Assembly (NCBI GenBank): GCA_018623405.1
Contig: JAAZVO010000024.1
Span: forward strand, 1 to 17,338
Origin: Crocinitomicaceae bacterium
Lineage (GTDB): Bacteria; Bacteroidota; Bacteroidia; Flavobacteriales_G; Salibacteraceae
Direction: 5' to 3'
Length of the DNA: 17,338 nucleotides
Part shown: positions 1-8,180 of the stretch, piece by piece
Position numbering within the stretch: the first letter of the stretch is position 1
How the letters are laid out: every line of letters begins with the position of its first letter
Translations under genes and position numbers: made by a program
Notes under the pieces: model-generated
The model's database searches: none
What the model was told of the DNA's origin: nothing
What the model saw: the letters and a program-made list of their open reading frames with translations, nothing else

Positions 1-546
1 ACCGTAATTTCAAATTGCGGAACTAATAACCTCGCCTTATTGGGAGGAGGAGATTACAGATTTACCCACTGCACTTTTGCCAATTATTGGAGTAGTGGCA
101 CAAGAAGAGATCCTCTTTTGGTAATGACTAATTACTATGAAGATTTATTTGATAACGATGTTTATAACAAGATGGATCAAGCTTATTTTGGGAATTCCAT
201 CATTTTTGGAACGCAAGAAGAAGAAATAAATTTTGATTTTGATGAAGCAACGGGATTCGACTATTTGTTTGAGAGTTGCGCTTTAAGAACAGAAACGGAA
301 ATAGATTCCTTACCTGATAATTTTAAAAATGTTTTTCTACCCGCCACCAATGTTATTGTTGATGGTGTTTCGATGAACGCTTTATTTAAAGATCCAAGTG
401 AATTTGATTTTGACATTCATGAATTTTCATTGGCTATAGATAAAGGAGATGCAAACATCATGGGAAACCTAAACCTTGACATTCGTGAACACGCAAGAAG
501 TGATGGAAAACCAGATGTTGGAGCTTATGAATTTAAACCTGAGTAA
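1..546 (+). CDS. C-terminal part of a secreted beta-helix / choice-of-anchor Q type protein
   Basis: The reading frame is open from base 1 and ends at TAA 544-546, so only the last 181 codons are in the window and the start lies upstream. The C-terminus has the pattern FSLAIDKGDA, then a D-R pair, then DGKPDVGAYEF. This 'S.AID.GD ... D..R...PDIGAYE' signature closes many surface proteins of Bacteroidota with parallel beta-helix (choice-of-anchor Q) folds. The part before it is polar and rich in aromatic residues, Asn and Asp, as expected of an extracellular beta-helix. No type IX sorting domain follows the signature. It converges on the porP-like gene with only 14 bases between the stops. The substrate or ligand cannot be told from this fragment. 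Confidence 0.75.
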   Translation, partial: TVISNCGTNNLALLGGGDYRFTHCTFANYWSSGTRRDPLLVMTNYYEDLFDNDVYNKMDQAYFGNSIIFGTQEEEINFDFDEATGFDYLFESCALRTETEIDSLPDNFKNVFLPATNVIVDGVSMNALFKDPSEFDFDIHEFSLAIDKGDANIMGNLNLDIREHARSDGKPDVGAYEFKPE

Positions 547-560
547 TAAGATTTGTAATA

Positions 561-1628
561 TTAATCATACCTCCACTCAAATCTTTTGTGGTCGTGTTTT
601 TCTCTCCTACCCTTCTTAAACCCGCCTTGATATGTTACAAGCACTTCAGGCCCTCCTTGAAAGTTAGAAGCTGTTCTTAATTGATTTAAATTGAAATCGT
701 ATGCAGCGCCAAACGTTAATCCACCTACCTGTAATCGTGTTTGTAAACCCATTCCTTCTCTATGTCGGTAATATGGACCAAGAGAAAAAGAAACTTCTTT
801 TACACTACCGGTAATATTTCCTGCTTGTTGCAACAACCAATGAAAATCAGAAGCAATAAACAACATGCGGTGAGGCCCTTGAATACTATAAATTACTTTA
901 GGCCAAAATGCCAAGGTACTTCCACTTGGTTTACCTTTAAAGTCTGCATGGAAGTTAATTCGCCTAAACACATTAACCTCTTGACCTAAAATTTCATAAC
1001 TAGGTCGAGTAATATGTTGCATACTAAAGCCTGCTCTTAATAATTGTGTTGACTCATTATTGTAAACATAGTGAAGCCCTAATCCAAAATCGGGGTGAAT
1101 AACTGCAATTCCTGAGTTTGCTCGTTCATCAATGTAAGGTTCTCCTGTGGGAAGAGCTTGGTCAAAATCGACACGGGCAAATTGACTTTCCCAATTTAAT
1201 CCTGAAAAAGTTATTGATTTTTGTGACGCCCCTCCCTCAAAACCTACTGTTACAAAGTGTTTTTCTCTCGGGTCTAGGGCTTTTCCATAGCTAACCATAA
1301 TTTTAGCCATGTTATCCATAAAGTTAGAAACTCCTGCATTATCACTTGCTACGGTAATTCCAACAGCCACAAAATCGTTTACCCAAATATTATCAATAAT
1401 TGGTTTATCAAACGAAACCTGCATAGTTGTATAAGGCTGTGTAACACTTGCCCATTGCTGCCTAAAGTTCGATGTAAGCCTGTAACCACCATAAAAAACT
1501 CCTGCGGCGGCAGGGTTTAAGGTAATAGGCGCCATGTGTACTTGAGTGTAAATAGGGTCTTGCTGAGCAAAAGCAGCAGTTGAAGAGCAACCAAGAATTA
1601 AAAACAATATGTTTTTTAACCACCTCAT
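561..1628 (-). CDS. PorP/SprF family type IX secretion system membrane protein
   Basis: 355 residues, start ATG. Residues 1-21 form a signal peptide ending AAFA|QQ. The mature start, QQDPIYTQVHMAPITLNPAAAG, is the hallmark of the PorP/SprF family (TIGR03519), outer-membrane beta-barrels associated with type IX secretion and gliding. The rest alternates short hydrophobic and polar stretches with many aromatics, and includes a GLGLHYVYN-type strand. The family is known to help deliver or anchor particular type B sorted surface proteins. The start overlaps the stop of the upstream PKD protein by four bases (ATGA), so the two are translationally coupled. This supports the PKD protein as its partner, which is an inference. 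Family assignment is firm; the gene is one of many paralogues in such genomes, so no symbol is given. Confidence 0.9.
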   Translation of the reverse strand: MRWLKNILFLILGCSSTAAFAQQDPIYTQVHMAPITLNPAAAGVFYGGYRLTSNFRQQWASVTQPYTTMQVSFDKPIIDNIWVNDFVAVGITVASDNAGVSNFMDNMAKIMVSYGKALDPREKHFVTVGFEGGASQKSITFSGLNWESQFARVDFDQALPTGEPYIDERANSGIAVIHPDFGLGLHYVYNNESTQLLRAGFSMQHITRPSYEILGQEVNVFRRINFHADFKGKPSGSTLAFWPKVIYSIQGPHRMLFIASDFHWLLQQAGNITGSVKEVSFSLGPYYRHREGMGLQTRLQVGGLTFGAAYDFNLNQLRTASNFQGGPEVLVTYQGGFKKGRREKHDHKRFEWRYD

Positions 1629-3688
1629 CTCACCAAAGTAATTGTTCCTTTTAACAGTTCGGTTTCTCCATTTATGAATTGAACGTTAGCTACGTAGGTG
1701 TAAACGCCCGGTTCTACTTCCCTACCTCTATGTGTTCCATCCCAATAAGGCACTTCAGGAGTGTATTCATAAATCATTTCTCCAAAGCGGTTAAAAATCT
1801 TTAAATCAGATGCATAAATACCATTACCCATTACAAATAACCTATCGTTGTTGTTATCTAGGTTAGGAGAAAAAATATCAGGAACTCCTGCAAAGAAGGC
1901 TTCCTCTACTGTTATCGTTAATGAATCCATTACTTGACAAACGGCCTCATTATCGTAATAATTAATCACGTAAAAAGTAGTGGTTTCTTCAGGAAAAGCT
2001 TGAGGGTCTCTACAGAGGTAGCAAGAAAGCATATCCCTGGGCTCCCAATAGAAAAACTCAGTGGTACCATCTGCATTAAGCAAAGTTTTTTCACCCGAAT
2101 AGATAAATTGATTTACACCGGCATCTACGGTTGGATACTCTAGAACTGTAATGGTAGAAGTATCATTTTTTGAATCTACACCATAAGTGTTAGCCACCAC
2201 AACCGAAACATCGTAAACTCCAGGTGTATTGTAAATTGCAATTGGTCTGTTTCTGTTTTCAATGTTAAATGAATCGGCACCGTTAAAAAGCCAAAGGGTG
2301 CTATCAGCGAACTGACTTAGATTTTGGAATGTAACAATATCCCCAACGCAAACTGTATCTCTATTTCTAACAACTCTAAAATCGGCAATTGGAGCCGGGC
2401 AGTCGTTTACTCTGATGTAATTCTTTTTGGTGATAAAATCTTGACCTGCTCCATTCTCAACTACCAAAGTAACCTCAAATAGGCCAACGGTATCATATAC
2501 AACACCAACGGGGTTTTGTACTGTGTCAAAATCGAAATTTGTAGCACCCGGAAAAAACCAAGACCATTTAGTAGGAAAACCTGAACTCTGATCAAAAAAG
2601 TTTATTGAATCACCTCTACATATTGTGGTTACTGAAGCATTAAAATTGGCACTCGGAGCGCCTGAGCAGAAATTTACGGTTACCAAGTTAACAGCTGTAG
2701 AATCAGATGTTCCATTGCTATTAAAAGCTGTTAAAGTTACATTGTATGTTCCTGCGGTATTATAAGTTACTACCGGAGTTGAGGCTTTACTGCTTGAAGG
2801 AGAACCTCCGGGAAATGACCATAAAATAGAGTCTGCACCTAAACTTAAATCTTGGAATGTTATTGAGCCTCCATCGCAAATTGGGGTTACAGGGGAAGGT
2901 ATTGTTGTAAAGTTTACTACGGGAGGAATTGGTGGTGGCGAAGTACTCGAGAATAAATTGATATCATCTGCAGAGAAAGAAAACTCAGGAGTTGTTGCAG
3001 TACCGTTGTTATTTTCCCACAAAAAACCAATTTTAACATTAGGGTTATTATCTGCACTAGCCGGAAGAGCAATCAAATTAGTTTGGCTCCACTCTCCCAA
3101 TGTTCCACAATTGGGATTTGATGTTTTTGGCATATCAAAAATTGAAATCCAATTTGCTCCATCAAAATAAGCTAAAGTGGCATTTACATTTGGCGCAATA
3201 CCGCCTTCAAAGTAGTTGAATTGTATGAAAATGTTACTCTCACCAGTACAATTAATCGTAGGTGACTCTACCCTTTGGCTTGTGGCTGTATTTACGCCAA
3301 AAGCAGTTAACCCTCCCGGAACAAAAAAGGCAGCTGAATCGGCAGGGATATTTAAATTAACAGGAGCCCCTATAGTTATAGCCTTATTTGAAATATGTAA
3401 CGATTTATTGGTATTGGTACCAGTGGTAGAACAATTTTGATCGCATAAAGTAGCAGATGCAGATTGGGCTGAAGCAGAACTTATATACCAAACGTGGTTG
3501 GTATTTCCATTGGTACCCACAGCAGTAGTGGTCCACGTTCCGTTTACCGTAACATGCTGGTTTGCTGTATCCCCCTTGTTACAACCGTTTCCAAAACCTT
3601 CTGTCCAAAACTGTGATTTAGAGATAGTTGGAAAAATTAGCAGGAGTAGAAGAGGTGAAAGGAACTTAAAAATGGGACCTACCTTCAA
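1625..3688 (-). CDS. PKD-repeat surface protein with type B (gliding-motility-associated) C-terminal sorting domain
   Basis: 687 residues. The start is a TTG: an in-frame stop lies just upstream and no ATG precedes the signal peptide (residues 1-25, LLLLLIFP core, ending SKSQ). An ATG a little further upstream is out of frame and closes after six codons. Residues 26-250 form an adhesin-like region rich in Asn, Thr and Gly. Three PKD-like repeats follow at about 260-345, 346-432 and 433-522, each with an 'SILWSFPGG' or 'WSWFFPG' strand and a 'YNTAGTYNVTL' type motif. The last 90 residues (FSPNLDNNNDRLFV, FNRFGEMIYE, WDGTHRG, PGVYTYV, KGTITLVR) are a type B type IX sorting domain (TIGR04131). 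The product should be exported by type IX secretion and held at the surface. It is coupled to the PorP/SprF gene downstream. Confidence 0.92.
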   Translation of the reverse strand: MKVGPIFKFLSPLLLLLIFPTISKSQFWTEGFGNGCNKGDTANQHVTVNGTWTTTAVGTNGNTNHVWYISSASAQSASATLCDQNCSTTGTNTNKSLHISNKAITIGAPVNLNIPADSAAFFVPGGLTAFGVNTATSQRVESPTINCTGESNIFIQFNYFEGGIAPNVNATLAYFDGANWISIFDMPKTSNPNCGTLGEWSQTNLIALPASADNNPNVKIGFLWENNNGTATTPEFSFSADDINLFSSTSPPPIPPVVNFTTIPSPVTPICDGGSITFQDLSLGADSILWSFPGGSPSSSKASTPVVTYNTAGTYNVTLTAFNSNGTSDSTAVNLVTVNFCSGAPSANFNASVTTICRGDSINFFDQSSGFPTKWSWFFPGATNFDFDTVQNPVGVVYDTVGLFEVTLVVENGAGQDFITKKNYIRVNDCPAPIADFRVVRNRDTVCVGDIVTFQNLSQFADSTLWLFNGADSFNIENRNRPIAIYNTPGVYDVSVVVANTYGVDSKNDTSTITVLEYPTVDAGVNQFIYSGEKTLLNADGTTEFFYWEPRDMLSCYLCRDPQAFPEETTTFYVINYYDNEAVCQVMDSLTITVEEAFFAGVPDIFSPNLDNNNDRLFVMGNGIYASDLKIFNRFGEMIYEYTPEVPYWDGTHRGREVEPGVYTYVANVQFINGETELLKGTITLVR

Positions 3689-3709
3689 GTGGCTTTAATT
3701 AACATTTTA

Positions 3710-4759
3710 TTAACGGAGGGCTAAATTAGCCAAAAAATCTAAAGTATTTACACCATCTGCATAGTCAGTTAATTCAGGTTGTTGGGCCTTCCCAAAAGGC
3801 ACATTGTTCCTGCTAACTATGGCTTGAATTTGATTGGCTTTTTGCGATAACTCTTCGTTTAGTTGAGTTTTATTTTCAAAGAATTCGTAATGTAAAACGC
3901 CTACTTGAGAAGTAAGATCTTCATGCGGGCGCAAATTCAAAAATCCATTATCTAATAGCTTCTCTTGGCTCATTAAATAAATGGATTGATGGTAGATGTA
4001 ATTATTGGCATATTTTTTATTTTCCATTATATAAGCAAAAGGTAAAAAAGCCTCAAAAATTCTGTTTAGTTCAAACCCTTTCTCAAGGTAGAGTTTAGTT
4101 ACATTTCTGCAACCTAATCCGTAATACCAAAAAATGTCTTTTCCCAAAGCTTCAATCTCTTTATTGGTAACGCCATTCTCTAATATTGCAATTGAAGTTC
4201 TGTTTTTTCTAATAATGTTAGGATACTTCCCAAAGTAATACTCAAAATACCTAGCAGTATTATTACTTCCTGTGGCAATGTAAGCATCAGCTCCTTTTAA
4301 TTGTCCATCTTCAAACTGAATAAACGATTTAAATTCGGTAGAATGATCTATCAAAATATTAGTAAAAGCAGGCAACAGAAATTTATCTTGTTCTGATAAT
4401 TTGCCGTAAAAAACATTTCCTGAAATAAGTACACTTAAAAAATCATGAAAACCAACTGCAGGAATATTTCCTGCTGTAATTACACCTATTTGGTTGGGTT
4501 GTGCCGGATCTGAATCGTAATCATTTATCCAATTATTAAGCTTTTCTTCCTCTAGTAAATAGGTAATTCCTGTAAGTGCACGTCTAATCTCAACTTCAGT
4601 AAACCATCCGTTTTTTTGGTTAGACTTAACACAAGCCAAACTCAACTGTGCAAAGGTTTTTTCTTCAGGTTCAAACAAGTTTTTTGAAGATAAAAACTCA
4701 TTTAAGAATTTTCCAAGATGAACAAATGCATTTATTCGCTGTTTTCGGGGGATAATCAC
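3710..4759 (-). CDS. Acyl-CoA reductase, LuxC family
   Basis: 349 residues, start GTG, with the conserved opening RINAFVHLGKFL soon after. It has the LuxC/aldehyde-dehydrogenase-like layout: an AGNIP motif in a nucleotide-binding segment (about 91-105), ATGSNNTAR at 162-170, and the presumed catalytic cysteine in YYGLGCRNVTKLYL (Cys217). LuxC proteins reduce activated fatty acids to aldehydes with NADPH. The short form found across Bacteroidota lies beside a 4Fe-4S ferredoxin and serC/serA rather than luxDABE, so a light-producing role is unlikely and the true substrate is not known to me. It is divergent from the ferredoxin gene (47-base gap) and lies 21 bases upstream of the PKD gene in the same direction, so read-through is possible. 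Confidence 0.85.
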   Translation of the reverse strand: MIIPRKQRINAFVHLGKFLNEFLSSKNLFEPEEKTFAQLSLACVKSNQKNGWFTEVEIRRALTGITYLLEEEKLNNWINDYDSDPAQPNQIGVITAGNIPAVGFHDFLSVLISGNVFYGKLSEQDKFLLPAFTNILIDHSTEFKSFIQFEDGQLKGADAYIATGSNNTARYFEYYFGKYPNIIRKNRTSIAILENGVTNKEIEALGKDIFWYYGLGCRNVTKLYLEKGFELNRIFEAFLPFAYIMENKKYANNYIYHQSIYLMSQEKLLDNGFLNLRPHEDLTSQVGVLHYEFFENKTQLNEELSQKANQIQAIVSRNNVPFGKAQQPELTDYADGVNTLDFLANLALR

Positions 4760-4770
4760 TTTGCCGGTTT

Positions 4771-4789
4771 TATATTTGCGGCGAAAATA
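4771..4789. promoter_or_regulatory. Divergent promoter region between luxC-like gene and ferredoxin
   Basis: On the plus strand TATATTTG (4771-4778) matches the Bacteroidota -7 consensus TANNTTTG exactly and lies 28 bases before the ferredoxin ATG. On the minus strand TATTTTCG (4782-4789) matches with one mismatch and precedes the reductase GTG by about 22 bases. I see no good -33 TTTG partner for either, so this rests on the -7 boxes and the divergent layout only. Confidence 0.4.
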
Positions 4790-4806
4790 ATTTAAATGCT
4801 TCTGTT

Positions 4807-5154
4807 ATGGCAATAATGATCACTGATGAATGTATAAACTGCGGAGCTTGCGAACCCGAGTGTCCTAATAATGCAATTTACGAAGGAGGGGAAAATTGGC
4901 GATTCGCTGATGGTACCTCGCTTACCGGAGATATTACCCTAGTTAATGGAAATGCAGCTAATGCTGATGAGGAGAACGAAGCAAAAGAAATGGACGTTTT
5001 CTACATCGTTACCGATAAATGCACCGAATGTGTAGGTTTTCATGACGAGCCACAATGTGCAGCAGTTTGTCCCGTTGATTGTTGTGTAGATGACCCTGAC
5101 CATAGAGAGTCTGAAGACGAATTGCTTAAGAAAAAGGAGTTTATGCACCTGTAA
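4807..5154 (+). CDS. Two-[4Fe-4S] ferredoxin (4Fe-4S dicluster protein)
   Basis: 115 residues, ATG start. The first cluster motif is C9-x2-C12-x2-C15-x3-C19-P. The second is C72-x2-C75-x8-C84-x3-C88-P; the eight-residue spacing between its second and third cysteines is typical of YfhL/Alvin-type bacterial ferredoxins. Two further cysteines (92, 93) follow. A roughly 50-residue acidic insert separates the halves. It is a soluble electron carrier; its redox partner is not shown by the sequence. In Bacteroidota this ferredoxin commonly sits between an acyl-CoA reductase and serC/serA, as here, and electron supply to a neighbouring enzyme is an inference only. A strong terminator follows directly, so it is probably transcribed alone. 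Confidence 0.92.
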   Translation: MAIMITDECINCGACEPECPNNAIYEGGENWRFADGTSLTGDITLVNGNAANADEENEAKEMDVFYIVTDKCTECVGFHDEPQCAAVCPVDCCVDDPDHRESEDELLKKKEFMHL

Positions 5155-5168
5155 ATGCTAAGAAATTA

Positions 5169-5202
5169 AAAAGGGTCACATTTTTGTTGACCCTTTTTTT
5201 TT
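5169..5202 (+). terminator. Rho-independent terminator after the ferredoxin gene
   Basis: AAAAGGGTCA (5169-5178) pairs perfectly with TGACCCTTTT (5188-5197) across a nine-base loop, and the T run continues to 5202 (nine Ts). It lies 14 bases past the ferredoxin stop and 12 bases before the next start codon. Confidence 0.9.
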
Positions 5203-5214
5203 GAAATTTGTTTT

Positions 5215-6081
5215 ATGTTGAAACCCCTTCTCCAACTTTGCTTTTTTGTTTTGTTTAGCATACAAGGTTATAGCCAAGCTATCTCCTTAGATTCTCTTAA
5301 ACAACTCAGGAAAGCTGCCCTAAACGAAAACTTAACTAACGAGGAAATTCTAAGTATTAATAGAGCTTTTAAAACAACACTTATTGAATTTCTTGAAACC
5401 TCAGATTGGAAAAAATCACCCTTCGATTCCATTCCTTACTTTGCCAGGTTAACCTCACCCGATAAAGTATTCGATTTGTTTTGTTGGAATGTTGGATTAG
5501 CAGAGGGTGAATTCAAATACTTTGCAATAATGGCTCATCACCCAACAGAAAGAGTTATTGCTTTTACAGACCAATCGGATAAATTATATGATGTAGAATA
5601 TAAAAAGCTAGACCAAAACAATTGGTTTGGCGCCCTTTATTATGAGGTAATTCCTGTAAAATTGAAAAAGGAAGTTTATTACACTGTTTTAGGTTGGGAC
5701 GGCCATAACGACTTTACCACTAAAAAAGTAATTGACGCCTTCAGGATAGATGAAAAGGGTTTTGTACGATTCGATCAAATTGTATTTAAATATAAAGGCA
5801 ATCAAAAAAGCAGGGTTGTTTTTGAATACTCTGAAAGGGCCAATATGTCTTTGAAGTACAATGAAAAAGCAGAATTAATCATTTTCGATCATTTGGCTCC
5901 ATTTCAAGAAGGTGCAGAAAGTATTTTTGAGTTTTATGGTCCTGATTTAAGCTTTGATGGCTTTGAATTATCAAAAGGGGTTTGGAATTTTGTTGAAGAT
6001 GTAGATGCTCGTAGCCCAAATACAATGGAAAACTACATCGATCCAAGAAAAAATAAACTCAATTTAAATTCACCAAAATAA
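5215..6081 (+). CDS. Secreted protein of unknown function, conserved type in Bacteroidota
   Basis: 288 residues, ATG start only 12 bases after the terminator T run. Residues 1-21 are a signal peptide (LLQLCFFVLFSIQGYSQ|A). The mature part has no transmembrane segment. The motifs that look conserved are YYTVLGWDGHNDFTTKKVID (about 160-179), RVVFEYSERANMSLKYNE (about 202-219), FDHLAPF and YGPDLSFDGFEL near the end. I recognise this general pattern from hypothetical periplasmic or outer-membrane-associated proteins of Bacteroidota but know no function. There is no type IX sorting domain, Cys-rich region or catalytic signature. It lies between the ferredoxin and serC, with a 75-base gap before serC, so co-transcription with serC-serA is possible but not shown. 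Confidence 0.75.
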   Translation: MLKPLLQLCFFVLFSIQGYSQAISLDSLKQLRKAALNENLTNEEILSINRAFKTTLIEFLETSDWKKSPFDSIPYFARLTSPDKVFDLFCWNVGLAEGEFKYFAIMAHHPTERVIAFTDQSDKLYDVEYKKLDQNNWFGALYYEVIPVKLKKEVYYTVLGWDGHNDFTTKKVIDAFRIDEKGFVRFDQIVFKYKGNQKSRVVFEYSERANMSLKYNEKAELIIFDHLAPFQEGAESIFEFYGPDLSFDGFELSKGVWNFVEDVDARSPNTMENYIDPRKNKLNLNSPK

Positions 6082-6156
6082 AAGGTAAACCTCAGTTAAT
6101 ATTGCTACATCATAATCAACCGCAAATAGTTTTTAATTTCGCCAAAAATTCATTCA

Positions 6157-7221
6157 ATGAAAATTCATAATTACAGCGCAGGACCATGCATTTTGCCACA
6201 AGAAGTGTTTCAAGAAGCTTCTCAAAGTGTTATAGATTTTAACGGAGTTGGTTTATCCATTCTTGAAATGAGCCACAGAAGTCCGGAGTTTGTTGAAGTA
6301 ATGGAAGAGGCAAGAAATCTTGTAAAAGAAGTGCTTAACGTACCCGAAGGATATGATGTTGTATTTCTGCAAGGTGGTGCCTCACTCGGATTTTCTATTG
6401 CAGCCTTTAACTATTTAAAAAACAAAGCAGCATACATAAACACAGGAAGTTGGGCAGGTAAAGCTGCTAAGGAGGCTAAAAGACTTGGAGCTGCAGATAT
6501 TATTGCAAGCTCAGAAGATAAAAATTTTAGCTACATCCCTAAAAATTATGAGGTGCCTACAGATGCAGATTACTTGCACTTTACCTCCAACAATACCATC
6601 TTCGGTACACAATTTAAAAACTTCCCAACCTCCAATATTCCATTGATTTGTGATATGTCTTCAGACATATTCTCAAGAACCATCAACGTTTCAGATTTTA
6701 CCATGATTTACGCAGGTGCTCAAAAGAATTTAGGTCCTGCGGGAGCTACTTTATACATTGTAAAAAAAGACTCCTACGGAAAAACAGGCAGAGATATTCC
6801 TGTAATGTTAGATCTTGGACCACAAATTAGAAAAGACTCAATGTACAATACGCCTCCAGTATTTTCAGTATATGTAGCCATGCTTACCCTAAGATGGTTA
6901 AAGAAAAATGGCGGAGTAAGTTGGATAGAAAAGATAAATCAACAAAAAGCAGATTTGCTTTACGGAGAAATTGACAGAAACAGTTTGTTTGCGGGGCCTG
7001 TTGCAAAAGAAGATCGCTCTAACATGAATGCCACCTTTTTGCTTGGTAACGAAGATGTAAAATCTACATTTGACGAAATGTGGAAAGCTGCAGGCATTAG
7101 TGGTATTAAAGGCCACAGATCTGTAGGTGGATATAGGGCATCAATGTACAATGCATTGCCGATAGAAAGCGTACAAGTATTAGTTGATTTAATGAAAGAA
7201 TTAGAAAGAACAAAAGGATAA
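6157..7221 (+). CDS. serC: Phosphoserine aminotransferase (SerC)
   Basis: 354 residues, ATG start, with the class V aminotransferase opening NYSAGPCILPQEV and the EMSHRS motif. PLP contacts are visible: GGASLGF (73-79), Asp166 in the CDMSSD segment, and Lys190 in YAGAQKNLGPAG as the Schiff-base lysine. GIKGHRSVGGYRASMYNALP near the C-terminus carries the substrate-binding arginines. It converts 3-phosphohydroxypyruvate plus glutamate to phosphoserine, the second step of serine synthesis, and the 4-phosphohydroxythreonine step of pyridoxal phosphate synthesis. Length is normal. The serA start follows after a single base, so the two form an operon. A TAATTTCG box at 6134-6141, one mismatch from the -7 consensus, could be its promoter. 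Confidence 0.97.
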   Translation: MKIHNYSAGPCILPQEVFQEASQSVIDFNGVGLSILEMSHRSPEFVEVMEEARNLVKEVLNVPEGYDVVFLQGGASLGFSIAAFNYLKNKAAYINTGSWAGKAAKEAKRLGAADIIASSEDKNFSYIPKNYEVPTDADYLHFTSNNTIFGTQFKNFPTSNIPLICDMSSDIFSRTINVSDFTMIYAGAQKNLGPAGATLYIVKKDSYGKTGRDIPVMLDLGPQIRKDSMYNTPPVFSVYVAMLTLRWLKKNGGVSWIEKINQQKADLLYGEIDRNSLFAGPVAKEDRSNMNATFLLGNEDVKSTFDEMWKAAGISGIKGHRSVGGYRASMYNALPIESVQVLVDLMKELERTKG

Positions 7222-7222
7222 C

Positions 7223-8176
7223 ATGAAAATATTAGCAAATGATGGTATTGCTCCCATCGGAAAAGAAATTTTAGAAGATGCCGGCCATACGGTAATTACT
7301 GATAAAGTAGAACAAGATCAATTAATTAATGCCATTAACTCCGAAAATTACGAAGTTGTGCTTGTAAGAAGTGCAACTACTGTACGAAAAGAAGTAATAG
7401 ATGCTTGTCCTAATTTAAAGATGATTGGCCGTGGCGGCGTGGGTATGGATAATATTGATGTAGATTATGCCAGAGAAAAGGGAGTTTTCGTTTTTAATAC
7501 GCCTGCTTCCTCTTCTCAATCTGTAGCTGAATTGGTTTTTGCTCATTTGTTTGGCTTAACGCGATTTGTTTACGATGCAAACAGAAAAATGCCTATTGAA
7601 GGGGGAAGTAATTTCAAAACCCTTAAAAAGGCTTATGGCAAAGGAACTGAGCTCAGAGGAAAAACACTTGGACTTATTGGTTTAGGCAGAATTGGGCAGT
7701 ACACAGCGAAATACGGACTTGGATTAGGAATGAAGGTTATTGCTTCAGACCCATACGTGCCACAAGCAATTATTAAGGTGCCTGTTGGAGATGAAGAGGT
7801 AAAAGTGGATATTAATACCACTTCTATGAAGGAGGTGCTAACTAAAAGTGATTTCATTTCGTTGCATGTTCCAAAACAATCTGACGGTAGCGCAGTAATA
7901 GGAAAACAAGAAATTGAACTCTTAAAAGATGGGTTAATTTTAGTGAACCTTTCTAGAGGTGGCGTAATTGAGGAAGATGCCTTATTAGAAGGGCTAAATT
8001 CAGGCAAAGTGGCCGCAGCTGCACTAGATGTTTTTGAAAACGAGCCTACCCCAAGAGAAGACATTTTAAAACATCCAAAAATTTCTTTAACTCCTCATAT
8101 TGGTGCAGCAACAATTGAAGCTCAAGATAGAATAGGAGAAGAAATAGCAGAGATAATTTTGAAAAACGCGAAATAG
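7223..8176 (+). CDS. serA: D-3-phosphoglycerate dehydrogenase (short SerA, no ACT domain)
   Basis: 317 residues. NAD-binding Rossmann motif GLIGLGRIGQ (150-159). Catalytic triad Arg245 (NLSRGGVIEE), Glu274 (DVFENEP) and His292 (LTPHIGAAT) of the D-2-hydroxyacid dehydrogenase family. The substrate-binding loop VRSATTV (48-54) and GRGGVGMDNID (69-79) match phosphoglycerate dehydrogenases. It oxidises 3-phosphoglycerate to phosphohydroxypyruvate, feeding SerC encoded just upstream. The protein ends right after the substrate domain, so it lacks the ACT/ASB regulatory domains of longer SerA and is not expected to be inhibited by serine in the E. coli manner. The stop converges on the antiporter gene with four bases between. 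Confidence 0.95.
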   Translation: MKILANDGIAPIGKEILEDAGHTVITDKVEQDQLINAINSENYEVVLVRSATTVRKEVIDACPNLKMIGRGGVGMDNIDVDYAREKGVFVFNTPASSSQSVAELVFAHLFGLTRFVYDANRKMPIEGGSNFKTLKKAYGKGTELRGKTLGLIGLGRIGQYTAKYGLGLGMKVIASDPYVPQAIIKVPVGDEEVKVDINTTSMKEVLTKSDFISLHVPKQSDGSAVIGKQEIELLKDGLILVNLSRGGVIEEDALLEGLNSGKVAAAALDVFENEPTPREDILKHPKISLTPHIGAATIEAQDRIGEEIAEIILKNAK

Positions 8177-8180
8177 GCTA

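Noticed and set aside
3710..4759. Bioluminescence (lux) operon suggested by the LuxC-family gene
   Set aside because: No luxA, luxB, luxD or luxE lies nearby; the ferredoxin-serC-serA context is the ordinary Bacteroidota setting for this short form.
7633..8064. 143-codon minus-strand ORF
   Set aside because: It lies wholly inside serA, is Ser/Pro-rich low-complexity sequence, and has no motif of its own.
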